Part shown: positions 53,855 to 60,648 of the stretch, in pieces | Position numbering within the stretch: the stretch's first letter is position 1 | How the letters are laid out: each line of letters begins with the position of its first letter | NCBI GenBank assembly: GCA_934167165.1 | Contig: CAKPKG010000004.1 | Coordinates: 1-60,648 of the forward strand | Direction: 5' to 3' | Length of the DNA: 60,648 bases | Source of the DNA: an uncultured Clostridia bacterium | GTDB lineage: Bacteria; Bacillota; Clostridia; TANB77; CAG-508 | The notes under the pieces: model-generated | The model's input: only the letters and a program-made list of their open reading frames with translations | Database searches by the model: none | Told to the model about the DNA's origin: nothing | Made by a program: the position numbers and the translations under genes

Positions 53855-53883
53855 GCTTTATTGTAGAAAGGTGTTGTAGTGAA

Positions 53884-55278
53884 ATGATTAATTATAATAA
53901 CAATATAGATAGTTTAAAAAAATACAAACATATTCATATGATTGGTATTGGTGGCATTAGCATGAGTGGTATTGCCGAGATTTTACATAATTTTGGTATA
54001 TTTGTTACTGGTTCTGATGTTTCCAGAACTAAAATAACTGATAGATTATCTAGCCGTGGAATTTTTATAACAATTGGCCATGATACAAATTTAGTTTCTA
54101 AAGCAGATTTAGTTGTTTATTCTGCTGCTGTAAAGCAAGATGATCCTGAACTTGTAGAAGCTAGAAAAAATAATATTGAAATCGTAGAAAGATGTGAATT
54201 TGTTGGTTATTTAACAAGAATATATAAAGATACTATTGGTATTTCTGGAACTCACGGAAAAACCACAACTACTTCTATGGTTTCTTTATGCTTTTTAGAG
54301 GCTGGACTTGATCCTACCATTCAAGTTGGCGCAATTTTAAAACAAATTAATGGAAATAATAGAGTTGGTAATAGTGATTACTTTATTTTAGAGGCTTGTG
54401 AATATGTAGAGAGCTTTTTAAAGTTTAGTCCTAAATCTGCTATTGTACTAAATATTGACAATGACCATTTAGATTATTTTAAAAATCTTGATAATATAAT
54501 TAATGCTTTTAGAAAATATGTTGCAATTCTTCCATTTGATGGGCTTCTTGTTGCAAATGCAGATGATAAGAATTGTTTTGATTTAAGGAATTATACAGAT
54601 GCTAAATTTGTTACATATGGTATAAAAAATGAAAAAGCAAATTTTGTTGCAAGAAATATTTCTTTTGACAAAAATGGTTTTGCAAAATTTGATGTATACT
54701 ATAATAATAGTTTTTATTCAGAGATCAGATTATCTGTTCCTGGTATGCATAATGTTTCAAATGCCCTTGCTTGTATTGCTCTTTGCACACAATATGGAAT
54801 TTCAAAACACACTATAAAGTCAGCATTATTGAGTTTTACTGGTGCAAATAGAAGATTTGAACTTGTTGGTTCTTATGAAAATATTAGTGTTTTTGATGAT
54901 TATGCTCATCACCCAAGTGAAATTTTAGCAACAGCAAATGCGTTAAAAAACAAAACTTATCGCCAATCATGGATAATCTTTCAACCACACACTTATAGCA
55001 GGACCAAAAATCTTTTAGATGATTTTGCACAAGTTTTAACTAATTTTGATAATATAATAATTACAGATATATATGCAGCTAGAGAAACTAACGATTATAA
55101 TATTTCTTCTCAAGATTTAGTTAATAAAATCAAAGAATTAGGCAAAAACGCAACTTACATTTCTGGTTTTGATGATATTGTTACATATGTTAAAGAACGC
55201 GCATGTCCTAATGATATTATTTTAACAGTTGGCGCTGGAACTATTACAAATATCGGTAAAAAAATCTTATTAAAATAG
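53884..55278 (+). CDS. murC: UDP-N-acetylmuramate--L-alanine ligase
   Basis: Adds L-Ala to UDP-MurNAc, the first peptide step of the peptidoglycan precursor. It is 464 residues: IHMIGIGGISMSGIAEIL (UDP-binding), ATP loop GISGTHGKTTTTSM, FILEACEYVESFL, LNIDNDHLDYF, and FDDYAHHPSEILAT in the C-terminal domain. Own promoter and terminator, monocistronic. Confidence 0.97.
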   Translation: MINYNNNIDSLKKYKHIHMIGIGGISMSGIAEILHNFGIFVTGSDVSRTKITDRLSSRGIFITIGHDTNLVSKADLVVYSAAVKQDDPELVEARKNNIEIVERCEFVGYLTRIYKDTIGISGTHGKTTTTSMVSLCFLEAGLDPTIQVGAILKQINGNNRVGNSDYFILEACEYVESFLKFSPKSAIVLNIDNDHLDYFKNLDNIINAFRKYVAILPFDGLLVANADDKNCFDLRNYTDAKFVTYGIKNEKANFVARNISFDKNGFAKFDVYYNNSFYSEIRLSVPGMHNVSNALACIALCTQYGISKHTIKSALLSFTGANRRFELVGSYENISVFDDYAHHPSEILATANALKNKTYRQSWIIFQPHTYSRTKNLLDDFAQVLTNFDNIIITDIYAARETNDYNISSQDLVNKIKELGKNATYISGFDDIVTYVKERACPNDIILTVGAGTITNIGKKILLK

Positions 55279-55280
55279 AC

Positions 55281-55320
55281 AAGAAAAAAAGCTCGAAAAA
55301 ATTCGAGCCTTTTTCTTGTT
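55281..55320. terminator. Shared terminator murC/uppP
   Basis: AAGAAAAAAAGCTCGAA and TTCGAGCCTTTTTCTT form a near-perfect stem immediately after the murC stop and up to the stop of the convergent uppP. Confidence 0.85.
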
Positions 55321-56135
55321 TATTTTATCCTTATTATCCATATAGCAATTACTGCTAATCCTATTATTATTCTATAGATTGCAAATACTTTAAAGCTTCC
55401 TTTTTTTAAATATTCTAACAAGAATTTTATTACTAGTATTCCCACTATAAAACTAAATAAAACTCCTAATACAAAAGCTATTATACCTGTTAAATTTGCT
55501 ATTTTAAAATATTCAATAAAATCTCCAAGTTTAAATACTGTTGCAGCTAATACTATTGGTGCAGATAGCATAAATGAATACTTTGCTGTTGCCTCTCTTT
55601 TTACTCCCATTGCTCTTCCTGCAGTCATTGTTACTCCAGAACGAGATACTCCTGGTATAAAAGCTAAACACTGTGATAGTCCTATTAAAAATGTTTGTTT
55701 TAAACTCATATCTTTATATTCTGTTTCTGATTTGCAATTTTTGTCTACTAAATATAAAATAATACCCATTATTATTAATGCTATTGCTATAATTATTGGT
55801 TTTGCTAAATAGTCTTGTAAATAATGATCTAGAATAAATCCAATTATTCCACCTGGTAGTGTTGCTAAAACTATATACCAAAACATTTTACCTTCTTGTG
55901 TTTTTTCTTTTTTTACTACTTGGTTAAAACCACCTTTTATAAGGTTTACCCAATCTTTAAAGAAAAATATTCCTATAGCTAAAAGTGTCCCAAAATGTAA
56001 AGCTACATCAAATGAATCTGGTATCTTCCAATAAAAAATCCATGGAATTAAATTTAAATGTGCAGAGCTAGAAATTGGTAAAAGCTCTGTTAATCCTTGC
56101 ACTATTCCTAATATAATTGATTGTAATATTGTCAT
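55320..56135 (-). CDS. uppP: Undecaprenyl-diphosphatase UppP (BacA)
   Basis: Membrane enzyme that recycles the wall lipid carrier and gives bacitracin resistance when abundant. It is 271 residues with about eight helices. Catalytic motifs: GLTELLPISSSAHL near the N terminus and FIPGVSRSGVTMTAGRAMG. Convergent with murC. Confidence 0.96.
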   Translation of the reverse strand: MTILQSIILGIVQGLTELLPISSSAHLNLIPWIFYWKIPDSFDVALHFGTLLAIGIFFFKDWVNLIKGGFNQVVKKEKTQEGKMFWYIVLATLPGGIIGFILDHYLQDYLAKPIIIAIALIIMGIILYLVDKNCKSETEYKDMSLKQTFLIGLSQCLAFIPGVSRSGVTMTAGRAMGVKREATAKYSFMLSAPIVLAATVFKLGDFIEYFKIANLTGIIAFVLGVLFSFIVGILVIKFLLEYLKKGSFKVFAIYRIIIGLAVIAIWIIRIK

Positions 56136-56199
56136 TTTAATCCTTCTTTCGTTTTTTGTATATTTAATAATATTTACAAACCATATTTTTATTCTATTT

Positions 56200-57330
56200 T
56201 TATTTATTGTTTAAATATTTTGTTAAATTATATGTGTCATCTAAATAATCTGAAATTTCTTTTTCCTTATCGCTTTCTTTTATTTCTTGGTAATTCTCCT
56301 CTTCTGGTTTAATTATCATTTGTTTTATTGGTAAAAATATTGGTTCTTCTATAGCTGTTTTATAGTATTTGTAATCTAGCTGTATAGCAGAATTTATATT
56401 TGTAGCAGCTTTTGGTTTATTATTTTTTATCATATAAATTTTTGCAAGTTGATAATATGATTTACTTTCGGTTTCACCATATATACTCTCTAAAAAATAT
56501 TTTTCTGCTGATTCAATATCTCTATACAAAAGTGATATTTGTCCTAATCTATAAAAGGCATTATAGTAATTAGAATCTTCTTCTACAGTTTTTTTAAAGC
56601 ATTCTTTCGCAAGTGAAAATTCATTCATTCTGCTATATGCAATTCCTAAATCATAATACATTTGCGCATCATTCGGATCATATTTTATTGCCTGCACATA
56701 TATAGTTATTGCTTGTTTATACTTTTTCTCTTCAAGTAACAACTCTGCAAGCATTTTATTTGCTTCTACTAATTCTGGTTTTCTTTTTACTAGTATTTTT
56801 AACATTTGAATTGCTTCATCTTTTTTTCCTAAATCTTTAAGTAATGTAGATATTTTAAAATATGTAACATAATCATTTGGCTTTAAATCTAATACTTTTA
56901 CATATTCATCTATTGCTTTTCTCATTCCACCTTCTTTTTCATATATCTCTCCAAGCATTTTATGTGCATTATAACTTTTATCATATTTGCTAACTACATT
57001 TATTAATATATCTTTTGCTTTTTTATCATTATTTAAAAGTCTGTATACTTTTGCTAAAGATACCTGTAACCATTCACTACAATTTATGTCTTTATTTTCT
57101 AGGAAAAACACCGCTACAGGAATAATTATTGAGAATACATACATTATAACTATTGCAAATGCATTATTCAAAATGTTAAATAATATTCTAATTAAATTTA
57201 TTAATATTCCAATAGCCTGGCATATTAGTATTGCTAAATATGTTGTGTCATTTTTTTTCATCATTTTAAATAAAAATATATATGCAAAAAGTAAAAATGA
57301 AATTAAACTAAATATTATTTTTTCAACCAT
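56200..57330 (-). CDS. Membrane-anchored TPR protein
   Basis: 376 residues. Three transmembrane helices in the first ~75 residues precede about six TPR repeats (for example AHKMLGEIYEKEGGMRKAIDEYVKVLDLKPND, AQMYYDLGIAYSRMNEFSLAKECFKKTVEED). Probably a cytoplasmic scaffold tethered to the membrane. It begins 16 bases after ppa and may be cotranscribed. Partner unknown. Confidence 0.8.
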   Translation of the reverse strand: MVEKIIFSLISFLLFAYIFLFKMMKKNDTTYLAILICQAIGILINLIRILFNILNNAFAIVIMYVFSIIIPVAVFFLENKDINCSEWLQVSLAKVYRLLNNDKKAKDILINVVSKYDKSYNAHKMLGEIYEKEGGMRKAIDEYVKVLDLKPNDYVTYFKISTLLKDLGKKDEAIQMLKILVKRKPELVEANKMLAELLLEEKKYKQAITIYVQAIKYDPNDAQMYYDLGIAYSRMNEFSLAKECFKKTVEEDSNYYNAFYRLGQISLLYRDIESAEKYFLESIYGETESKSYYQLAKIYMIKNNKPKAATNINSAIQLDYKYYKTAIEEPIFLPIKQMIIKPEEENYQEIKESDKEKEISDYLDDTYNLTKYLNNK

Positions 57331-57346
57331 TTGTTAATAACTCTCC

Positions 57347-57877
57347 TTAATTTTCGAATTTCATTTTATAATTATTTATTGCTTTTTGAATAACCTTTTC
57401 TGCCTCTTCTCTTCCTAGTACTTCTTCTACAACTGTTTGTTTTTCTTCTAATTGTTTATATACTTCAAAAAAGTGCATTATCTCTGAAGATATATGATTT
57501 GGTAATTCATTTATATCTTTATATACATTTAAAAATGGATCTTTTTTTGCAACTGCTATTATTTTCTCGTCATTCTGTTCTGAATCTATCATAGTGATTA
57601 TACCTATTGGGTAGCATTCTACTAATGTCATTGGATCAATATTTTCTTGGCACAACACCAAAACATCTAATGGATCATTATCATCAGCATATGTTCTTGG
57701 AATAAATCCGTAATTAGCTGGATAATGTGTTGCAGTATATAAAACTCTATCCAATCTTAAAAGTCCTGTTTCTTTATCTAGTTCATATTTATTTTTTCCA
57801 CCTTTTGTTATTTCAATAACTGCCATAAAATCTTTTGGTTTAATTCTATCTGAATCTATATCATGCCATATATTCAT
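57347..57877 (-). CDS. ppa: Inorganic pyrophosphatase, family I
   Basis: Hydrolyses PPi to drive biosynthesis. Family I signature: EITKGGKNKYELDKETGLLRLDRVLY, NYGFIPRTYADDNDPLDVLVL with the catalytic Asp cluster, and KIIAVAKKDPFLNVYKDI. 176 residues. First gene of a ppa-TPR pair. Confidence 0.95.
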   Translation of the reverse strand: MNIWHDIDSDRIKPKDFMAVIEITKGGKNKYELDKETGLLRLDRVLYTATHYPANYGFIPRTYADDNDPLDVLVLCQENIDPMTLVECYPIGIITMIDSEQNDEKIIAVAKKDPFLNVYKDINELPNHISSEIMHFFEVYKQLEEKQTVVEEVLGREEAEKVIQKAINNYKMKFEN

Positions 57878-57980
57878 ACTAATTCCCCCTACTTATATTG
57901 TTTTTACCTTATATATTCTAATCCATTTTAATAAAAAAGTCTAGTTTGTACACAAATTTTAATAAATTCTCAATAAACCA

Positions 57981-58009
57981 TTGACAAATTTAAAAAAATT
58001 ATTTACAAT
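57981..58009 (+). promoter_or_regulatory. Sigma-A promoter of the tRNA pair
   Basis: TTGACA (57981-57986), 17-base spacer, TACAAT (58004-58009). Start expected near 58016, just ahead of tRNA-His. Confidence 0.85.
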
Positions 58010-58028
58010 ATTATTCGTGACCAAAAAC

Positions 58029-58106
58029 GGTGGATGTAGCTCAGTTGGTTAGAGCGCTGGTTTGTGGCACCAGAGGCCGTGGGTTCGAGTCCCATCTTCC
58101 ACCCCA
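58029..58106 (+). tRNA. tRNA-His (GTG)
   Basis: Cloverleaf with anticodon loop TTGTGGC in stem CTGGT/ACCAG, T-loop GGGTTCGAGTCCC and an encoded CCA. The G at 58029 is the extra 5' G (G-1) characteristic of tRNA-His. One apparent T-T mismatch in the acceptor stem. Confidence 0.93.
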
Positions 58107-58126
58107 GCCTAAAGAAAACTTAATAT

Positions 58127-58201
58127 TGGGGTGTAGCCAAGCGGTAAGGCACCAGACTTTGACTCTGGCATGCGGCGGTTCGAATCCTCCCACCCCAGCC
58201 A
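58127..58201 (+). tRNA. tRNA-Gln (TTG)
   Basis: Stem CCAGA/TCTGG around CTTTGAC gives anticodon TTG. Acceptor TGGGGTG pairs with CACCCCA, discriminator G, encoded CCA. 20 bases after tRNA-His, same transcript. Recipient of the GatCAB pathway. Confidence 0.95.
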
Positions 58202-58229
58202 ATAACAAATCTGTTCGAACTACAGATAC

Positions 58230-58262
58230 AAAAATCAATCAGTAAAATGGTTGATTTTTTTG
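58230..58262 (+). terminator. Terminator of the tRNA transcript
   Basis: AAAAATCAA and TTGATTTTTTT pair around a short loop, 29 bases after tRNA-Gln. The stretch 58263-58392 holds nothing I can identify. Confidence 0.75.
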
Positions 58263-58392
58263 TTTGCGAAAAAATCATCCTAAAAGAAATGATATGGATA
58301 TAAAAAATAAATTAAGATTAGCAATATGTATGATCCAAAGTAAACAGAACAAAATAAAGTAGCTTTATATTTGTTTAATAATATATAGAATA

Positions 58393-58434
58393 AAAATAAG
58401 ATGAAAGTCATGTTGAACTTTCATCTTATTTTTG
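58393..58434 (-). terminator. Terminator overlapping the foreign-looking ORF end
   Basis: AAAATAAGATGAAAGT and its exact complement ACTTTCATCTTATTTT around eight bases. The ORF stop codon lies within the stem. Confidence 0.8.
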
Positions 58435-58971
58435 GATTAGCCTTAACTTAAAAATTCCTATCCGCTTTTGATCAATTACGGTAATGTTATTAATGTGACA
58501 ACCTCGTAAAAGTTTTTGGAAGTCTCCAGGAAATCCTTCTTTTCCCATCCAGCGTTTTTTTGATGGAACAAATCTGAGAAAATGAAATTCTTGTTCTGCT
58601 TCAGGCATACCTTCTTCAAAATTTGAATAAAAAGCAACTTTTATTGTATCTTCGGTAGGTGTAAAATCTTCAAAGCATTCTTCGGCATAAATTCCAAGAA
58701 CTCTTAAATCATTTACCCATGCTTCTTTATATTGTTCACGTGTTTCATATTTTGATCCTGAAAACTGTCCGATAGAACCAAAATAGGTAACATTTTCGTT
58801 GATTGTACTTATACAAGTACCAGTGCATGTTAATATTTCTGTTGGTACAGTACAACAAACTGCAAACATATAACAGTTGAAATGCTTTTTAGGAATCCTT
58901 TTAAAAGGTTTTACTTTTCCCCAGTTTTTCCGAATGTTTTCTTGGATTTGTTTAAGCTTTTCAGCTTGCAT
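58426..58971 (-). CDS. Foreign-looking hypothetical, possible amidase fold
   Basis: 181-residue soluble protein; start ATG 58971 follows AAGGAGG. FNCYMFAV (Cys33) and EFHFLRFVPSKKRWMGKEGFPGDF (His130 onward) resemble the NCY(A/M)xA ... H(W/F)xR ... W..K.G layout of a papain-like amidase family seen in secreted and phage proteins; this is tentative. Arg codons are mixed (CGG, CGT, CGC, CGA, AGA, AGG), unlike the AGA-dominated neighbours, and CGG is used twice (58932-58930, 58464-58462). It lies next to tRNA genes, a usual integration place. Probably recently acquired; no integrase is visible. Confidence 0.55.
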   Translation of the reverse strand: MQAEKLKQIQENIRKNWGKVKPFKRIPKKHFNCYMFAVCCTVPTEILTCTGTCISTINENVTYFGSIGQFSGSKYETREQYKEAWVNDLRVLGIYAEECFEDFTPTEDTIKVAFYSNFEEGMPEAEQEFHFLRFVPSKKRWMGKEGFPGDFQKLLRGCHINNITVIDQKRIGIFKLRLIQK

Positions 58972-59260
58972 AAATATTCCCTCCTTACAGTAGTTCAGAG
59001 GTTTGCACCTCTGAAAGTTTTATTTTTCTTCAAAGGTGCAACAATATTGTTACAATATAATTCTACCATAATTAACATAAAAAAATCAAGTATGTTTATT
59101 AAGTATATATACTCTTACATATATTGGTGAATTTTTTGAAAATTTTTATAGATTTATTGTAGTTTCTAAAAAATATGATATACTTTAGTAAATTGATTGA
59201 TATTTGTATCAATCGTTATGAAATGCAAAAAAGTTGTAGATAACTACTTCGATGGAGCCA

Positions 59261-59300
59261 AAACAAAAAGAGTAGAATTTTTTCTACTCTTTTTGTTTTA
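59261..59300. terminator. Perfect palindromic terminator
   Basis: AAAACAAAAAGAGTAGAA and TTCTACTCTTTTTGTTTT are exact complements around three bases; works in either direction. No gene ends right beside it on the plus strand. Confidence 0.75.
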
Positions 59301-59319
59301 TAACATTTACAAATAACAT

Positions 59320-59354
59320 AAAAGCATTGGTTAAGGTGCACCAATGCTTTTTAT
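59320..59354 (-). terminator. Terminator of the sortase gene
   Basis: AAAAGCATTGG and CCAATGCTTTT pair around ten bases, 16 bases after the sortase stop, with a T-run on the minus strand. Confidence 0.8.
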
Positions 59355-59369
59355 ATTCATTATTTTTTA

Positions 59370-60047
59370 TTATTGCGCTTTTGCAAAAATTATTATTCTT
59401 TTTTGGCTATCGTCTGTACATGTAGATAATGTTATTTCTGGAACGCCATTTGTGTTTCTATTGTAGAAACTAGCATCAGTTGGTTCAGTTTCAAATTTTT
59501 GATATATTACATATGTTAATTCTCTACCTGTTGTGTCTTTTATTAAAACCTTATCTCCTACAGATAATTTTTTATTATTAGAAAATAGTTTTCCATTTCT
59601 ATAGTTATGTCCTATTATTACTGTATTTCCTGGTTCATTTAGTTTTGGATTACTTGGGTGCAATACAGCAACAGATGTTTCTAGTGCTTTAGGAGTTGTT
59701 TCTTCTAATATTGGTAATTTAACATTAGTTTTTGGTATTGTTATATAACCTAACATTACGAATTCTTGGTAATATACCTTTTTCCTTCCAGAATTTCCAC
59801 TTTGATTTCCTGATGGTTGTTGTAATTCATTCATAATTTTGTCCATATCGACATCCGCTTGATCTCCTTGGTCTTCATTTTCATCAGTTGTTTTATCAAA
59901 CTCTGAAATTGCTTGTGCTGTTTCTTTATCATTATTATATGGTTTTATAACATAATTATAAAACAAGAAACCTCCACCGCCAATTACTACTACAATTGCA
60001 ATTATTAATATTACAGTTAGTGTACTTCCATATTTATTTGCTGACAT
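59370..60047 (-). CDS. Sortase family transpeptidase
   Basis: 225-residue membrane-anchored cysteine transpeptidase that attaches or polymerises surface proteins. One N-terminal transmembrane helix, a polar linker (~45-95), then the sortase barrel: IPKTNVKLPILEET, catalytic His in VIIGHNYRNGKLFSN, Cys in ITLSTCTDD and Arg in SQKRIIIFAK. Class B/D-like by length; class not firm. No LPxTG substrate gene is visible in the window. Confidence 0.92.
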   Translation of the reverse strand: MSANKYGSTLTVILIIAIVVVIGGGGFLFYNYVIKPYNNDKETAQAISEFDKTTDENEDQGDQADVDMDKIMNELQQPSGNQSGNSGRKKVYYQEFVMLGYITIPKTNVKLPILEETTPKALETSVAVLHPSNPKLNEPGNTVIIGHNYRNGKLFSNNKKLSVGDKVLIKDTTGRELTYVIYQKFETEPTDASFYNRNTNGVPEITLSTCTDDSQKRIIIFAKAQ

Positions 60048-60111
60048 AATTACACCTCCTAAATACCCTATATATTTATATTATAACATATTTTTTTGCA
60101 TTTTAACATAC

Positions 60112-60459
60112 TTAATTACAAATTTTTACTCCTAGTTTTTTCCCACCTATTATATGAAAATGTAAGTGTGGTACTTCTTGTCCGCCATCTTCTTTGCAAT
60201 TTACAACTATTCTAAATCCTTTTTCATCTATGCCTTCTTGTTTAGCTATTTTGTTTATTACTGAATATATTTTTCCAATCAAAACTTCATCTTCTTTTTG
60301 TAACTCTGTTACATAACTTATATGCTTTTTAGGAATTACAAGTATATGGACTGGTGCTACTGGATTTATATCTCTAAATGCTAATATCTCTTCATCTTCA
60401 TATACTTTATTTGAAGGAATTTCCCCTTTTATTATTTTACAAAAAATACAGTTTTCCAT
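60112..60459 (-). CDS. HIT family nucleotide hydrolase (HinT-like)
   Basis: 115-residue histidine-triad protein that hydrolyses adenosine phosphoramidates. CIFCKIIKGEIPSNKVYEDE at the N terminus with the CxxC zinc pair, and the triad EVPHLHFHIIGG. Stand-alone, 48 bases downstream of the truncated gene at the window edge. Confidence 0.95.
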   Translation of the reverse strand: MENCIFCKIIKGEIPSNKVYEDEEILAFRDINPVAPVHILVIPKKHISYVTELQKEDEVLIGKIYSVINKIAKQEGIDEKGFRIVVNCKEDGGQEVPHLHFHIIGGKKLGVKICN

Positions 60460-60507
60460 TTTTATTATCTCCTTTACTTTTTAATATTTTTAAAGGTACA
60501 CGGTGTC

Positions 60508-60648
60508 TTACTCCTCTAATATTGCCTTTATACGTCTTACTCCTGCTGATGATGCTTCTTCTTTTTTTATTTTAAAATGTCCTAATTCACTTGTATTTTT
60601 TACGTGAGGTCCACCACATAATTCTAGTGAAACATCTCCTATTTTGTA
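60508..60648 (-). CDS. Alanyl-tRNA editing/synthetase C-terminal piece, partial
   Basis: Only the last 46 residues lie in the window; the 5' end is beyond 60648. YKIGDVSLELCGGPHVKNTSELGHFKIKK and SSAGVRRIKAILEE are the second additional (editing) domain shared by AlaRS and AlaX proteins; the Cys of CGGPH is a zinc ligand. It stops soon after RRIKA, so it is probably a stand-alone AlaX-type editing protein rather than full AlaRS. Confidence 0.7.
   Translation of the reverse strand, partial: YKIGDVSLELCGGPHVKNTSELGHFKIKKEEASSAGVRRIKAILEE

Larger units (their letters stand above)
58972..59369. other. Intergenic region before the sortase gene end
   Basis: About 400 bases without a supportable gene. 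It holds the ribosome site and CAGAGG/CCTCTG hairpin (59000-59015) upstream of the foreign-looking ORF, AT-rich sequence, GATTGATA/TATCAATC at 59195-59215, and two terminators near the sortase end (separate entries). Confidence 0.6.

Noticed and set aside
58041..58238. ORFs on both strands over the tRNA pair
   Set aside because: They are translations of tRNA-His and tRNA-Gln, including encoded CCA ends; a common false ORF.
57347..59369. Integrated mobile element next to the tRNA genes
   Set aside because: Only one foreign-looking ORF is present; no integrase, transposase or duplicated tRNA 3' end was found. Recorded as possible import only.

Overview
The window is a stretch of a very AT-rich, Gram-positive, probably endospore-forming Clostridia chromosome. 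The evidence is Clostridia-type gene order, a ger(K) germination operon, spoVG, a PASTA kinase/PP2C pair with IreB, zinc-ribbon versions of several ribosomal proteins, GatCAB, and 'ITLIALII' pilin-like surface proteins. An uncultured gut Clostridia lineage is my best guess, from style only. Most genes are on the minus strand.

Layout. 1-12 kb: RNase P RNA, a lipoprotein, a zinc-ribbon protein, gpsA-plsY-der, rpmF, gatC-gatA-gatB, rlmB, lepA. 12-15.5 kb: small accessory proteins (transglutaminase-like, DUF5662, zinc peptidase, helical bundle, PAP2). 15.5-22.3 kb: a wall and signalling block, rlmN-prpC-pknB-rpe-pbp1A. 22.5-24.6 kb: two paralogous pilin-like leucine-rich-repeat surface proteins. 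24.9-29.2 kb (plus strand): gerKA-gerKB-gerKC and a small membrane protein. 29.2-46.3 kb: the S10-spc-alpha ribosomal superoperon from rpsJ to rplQ, lacking rpmD (L30), with a strong promoter and a ~265-nt leader. 46.4-53.5 kb: a secreted lipase-like protein, DUF1292-ruvX-ireB, a degenerate GGDEF protein, a CpaE-like AT-hook protein, spoVG. 53.9-60.6 kb: murC (plus), uppP, a TPR protein, ppa, tRNA-His, tRNA-Gln, a foreign-looking ORF, a sortase, a HIT protein, and a truncated alanyl-tRNA editing/synthetase domain.

Most striking observation. Seven genes (gpsA, rlmB, prpC, two pilin-like genes, gerKA, gerKC) are each broken by a +1 frameshift, and gerKA has two. All eight breaks have the same form: an in-frame CGG followed by A, with the correct protein resuming one base later at GGA (Gly). 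By manual scan, every in-frame CGG codon in the native genes of this window is one of these eight sites; CGG is never seen as an ordinary Arg codon there. The tetramer CGGA read as NNC|GGA is common and never associated with a shift. No other kind of frameshift is seen. This suggests that CGG is unassigned and that CGGA is read as a single glycine (a four-base codon or efficient +1 slip), not that the genes carry random indels. The one exception is the foreign-looking ORF next to the tRNAs, which uses CGG twice as ordinary Arg.

Other structure: three families of dispersed intergenic palindromes (eight, two and three copies), several of them inside the ribosomal superoperon; a leaderless-looking promoter; and an S10 protein with a Lys/Ala/Thr-rich N-terminal extension.
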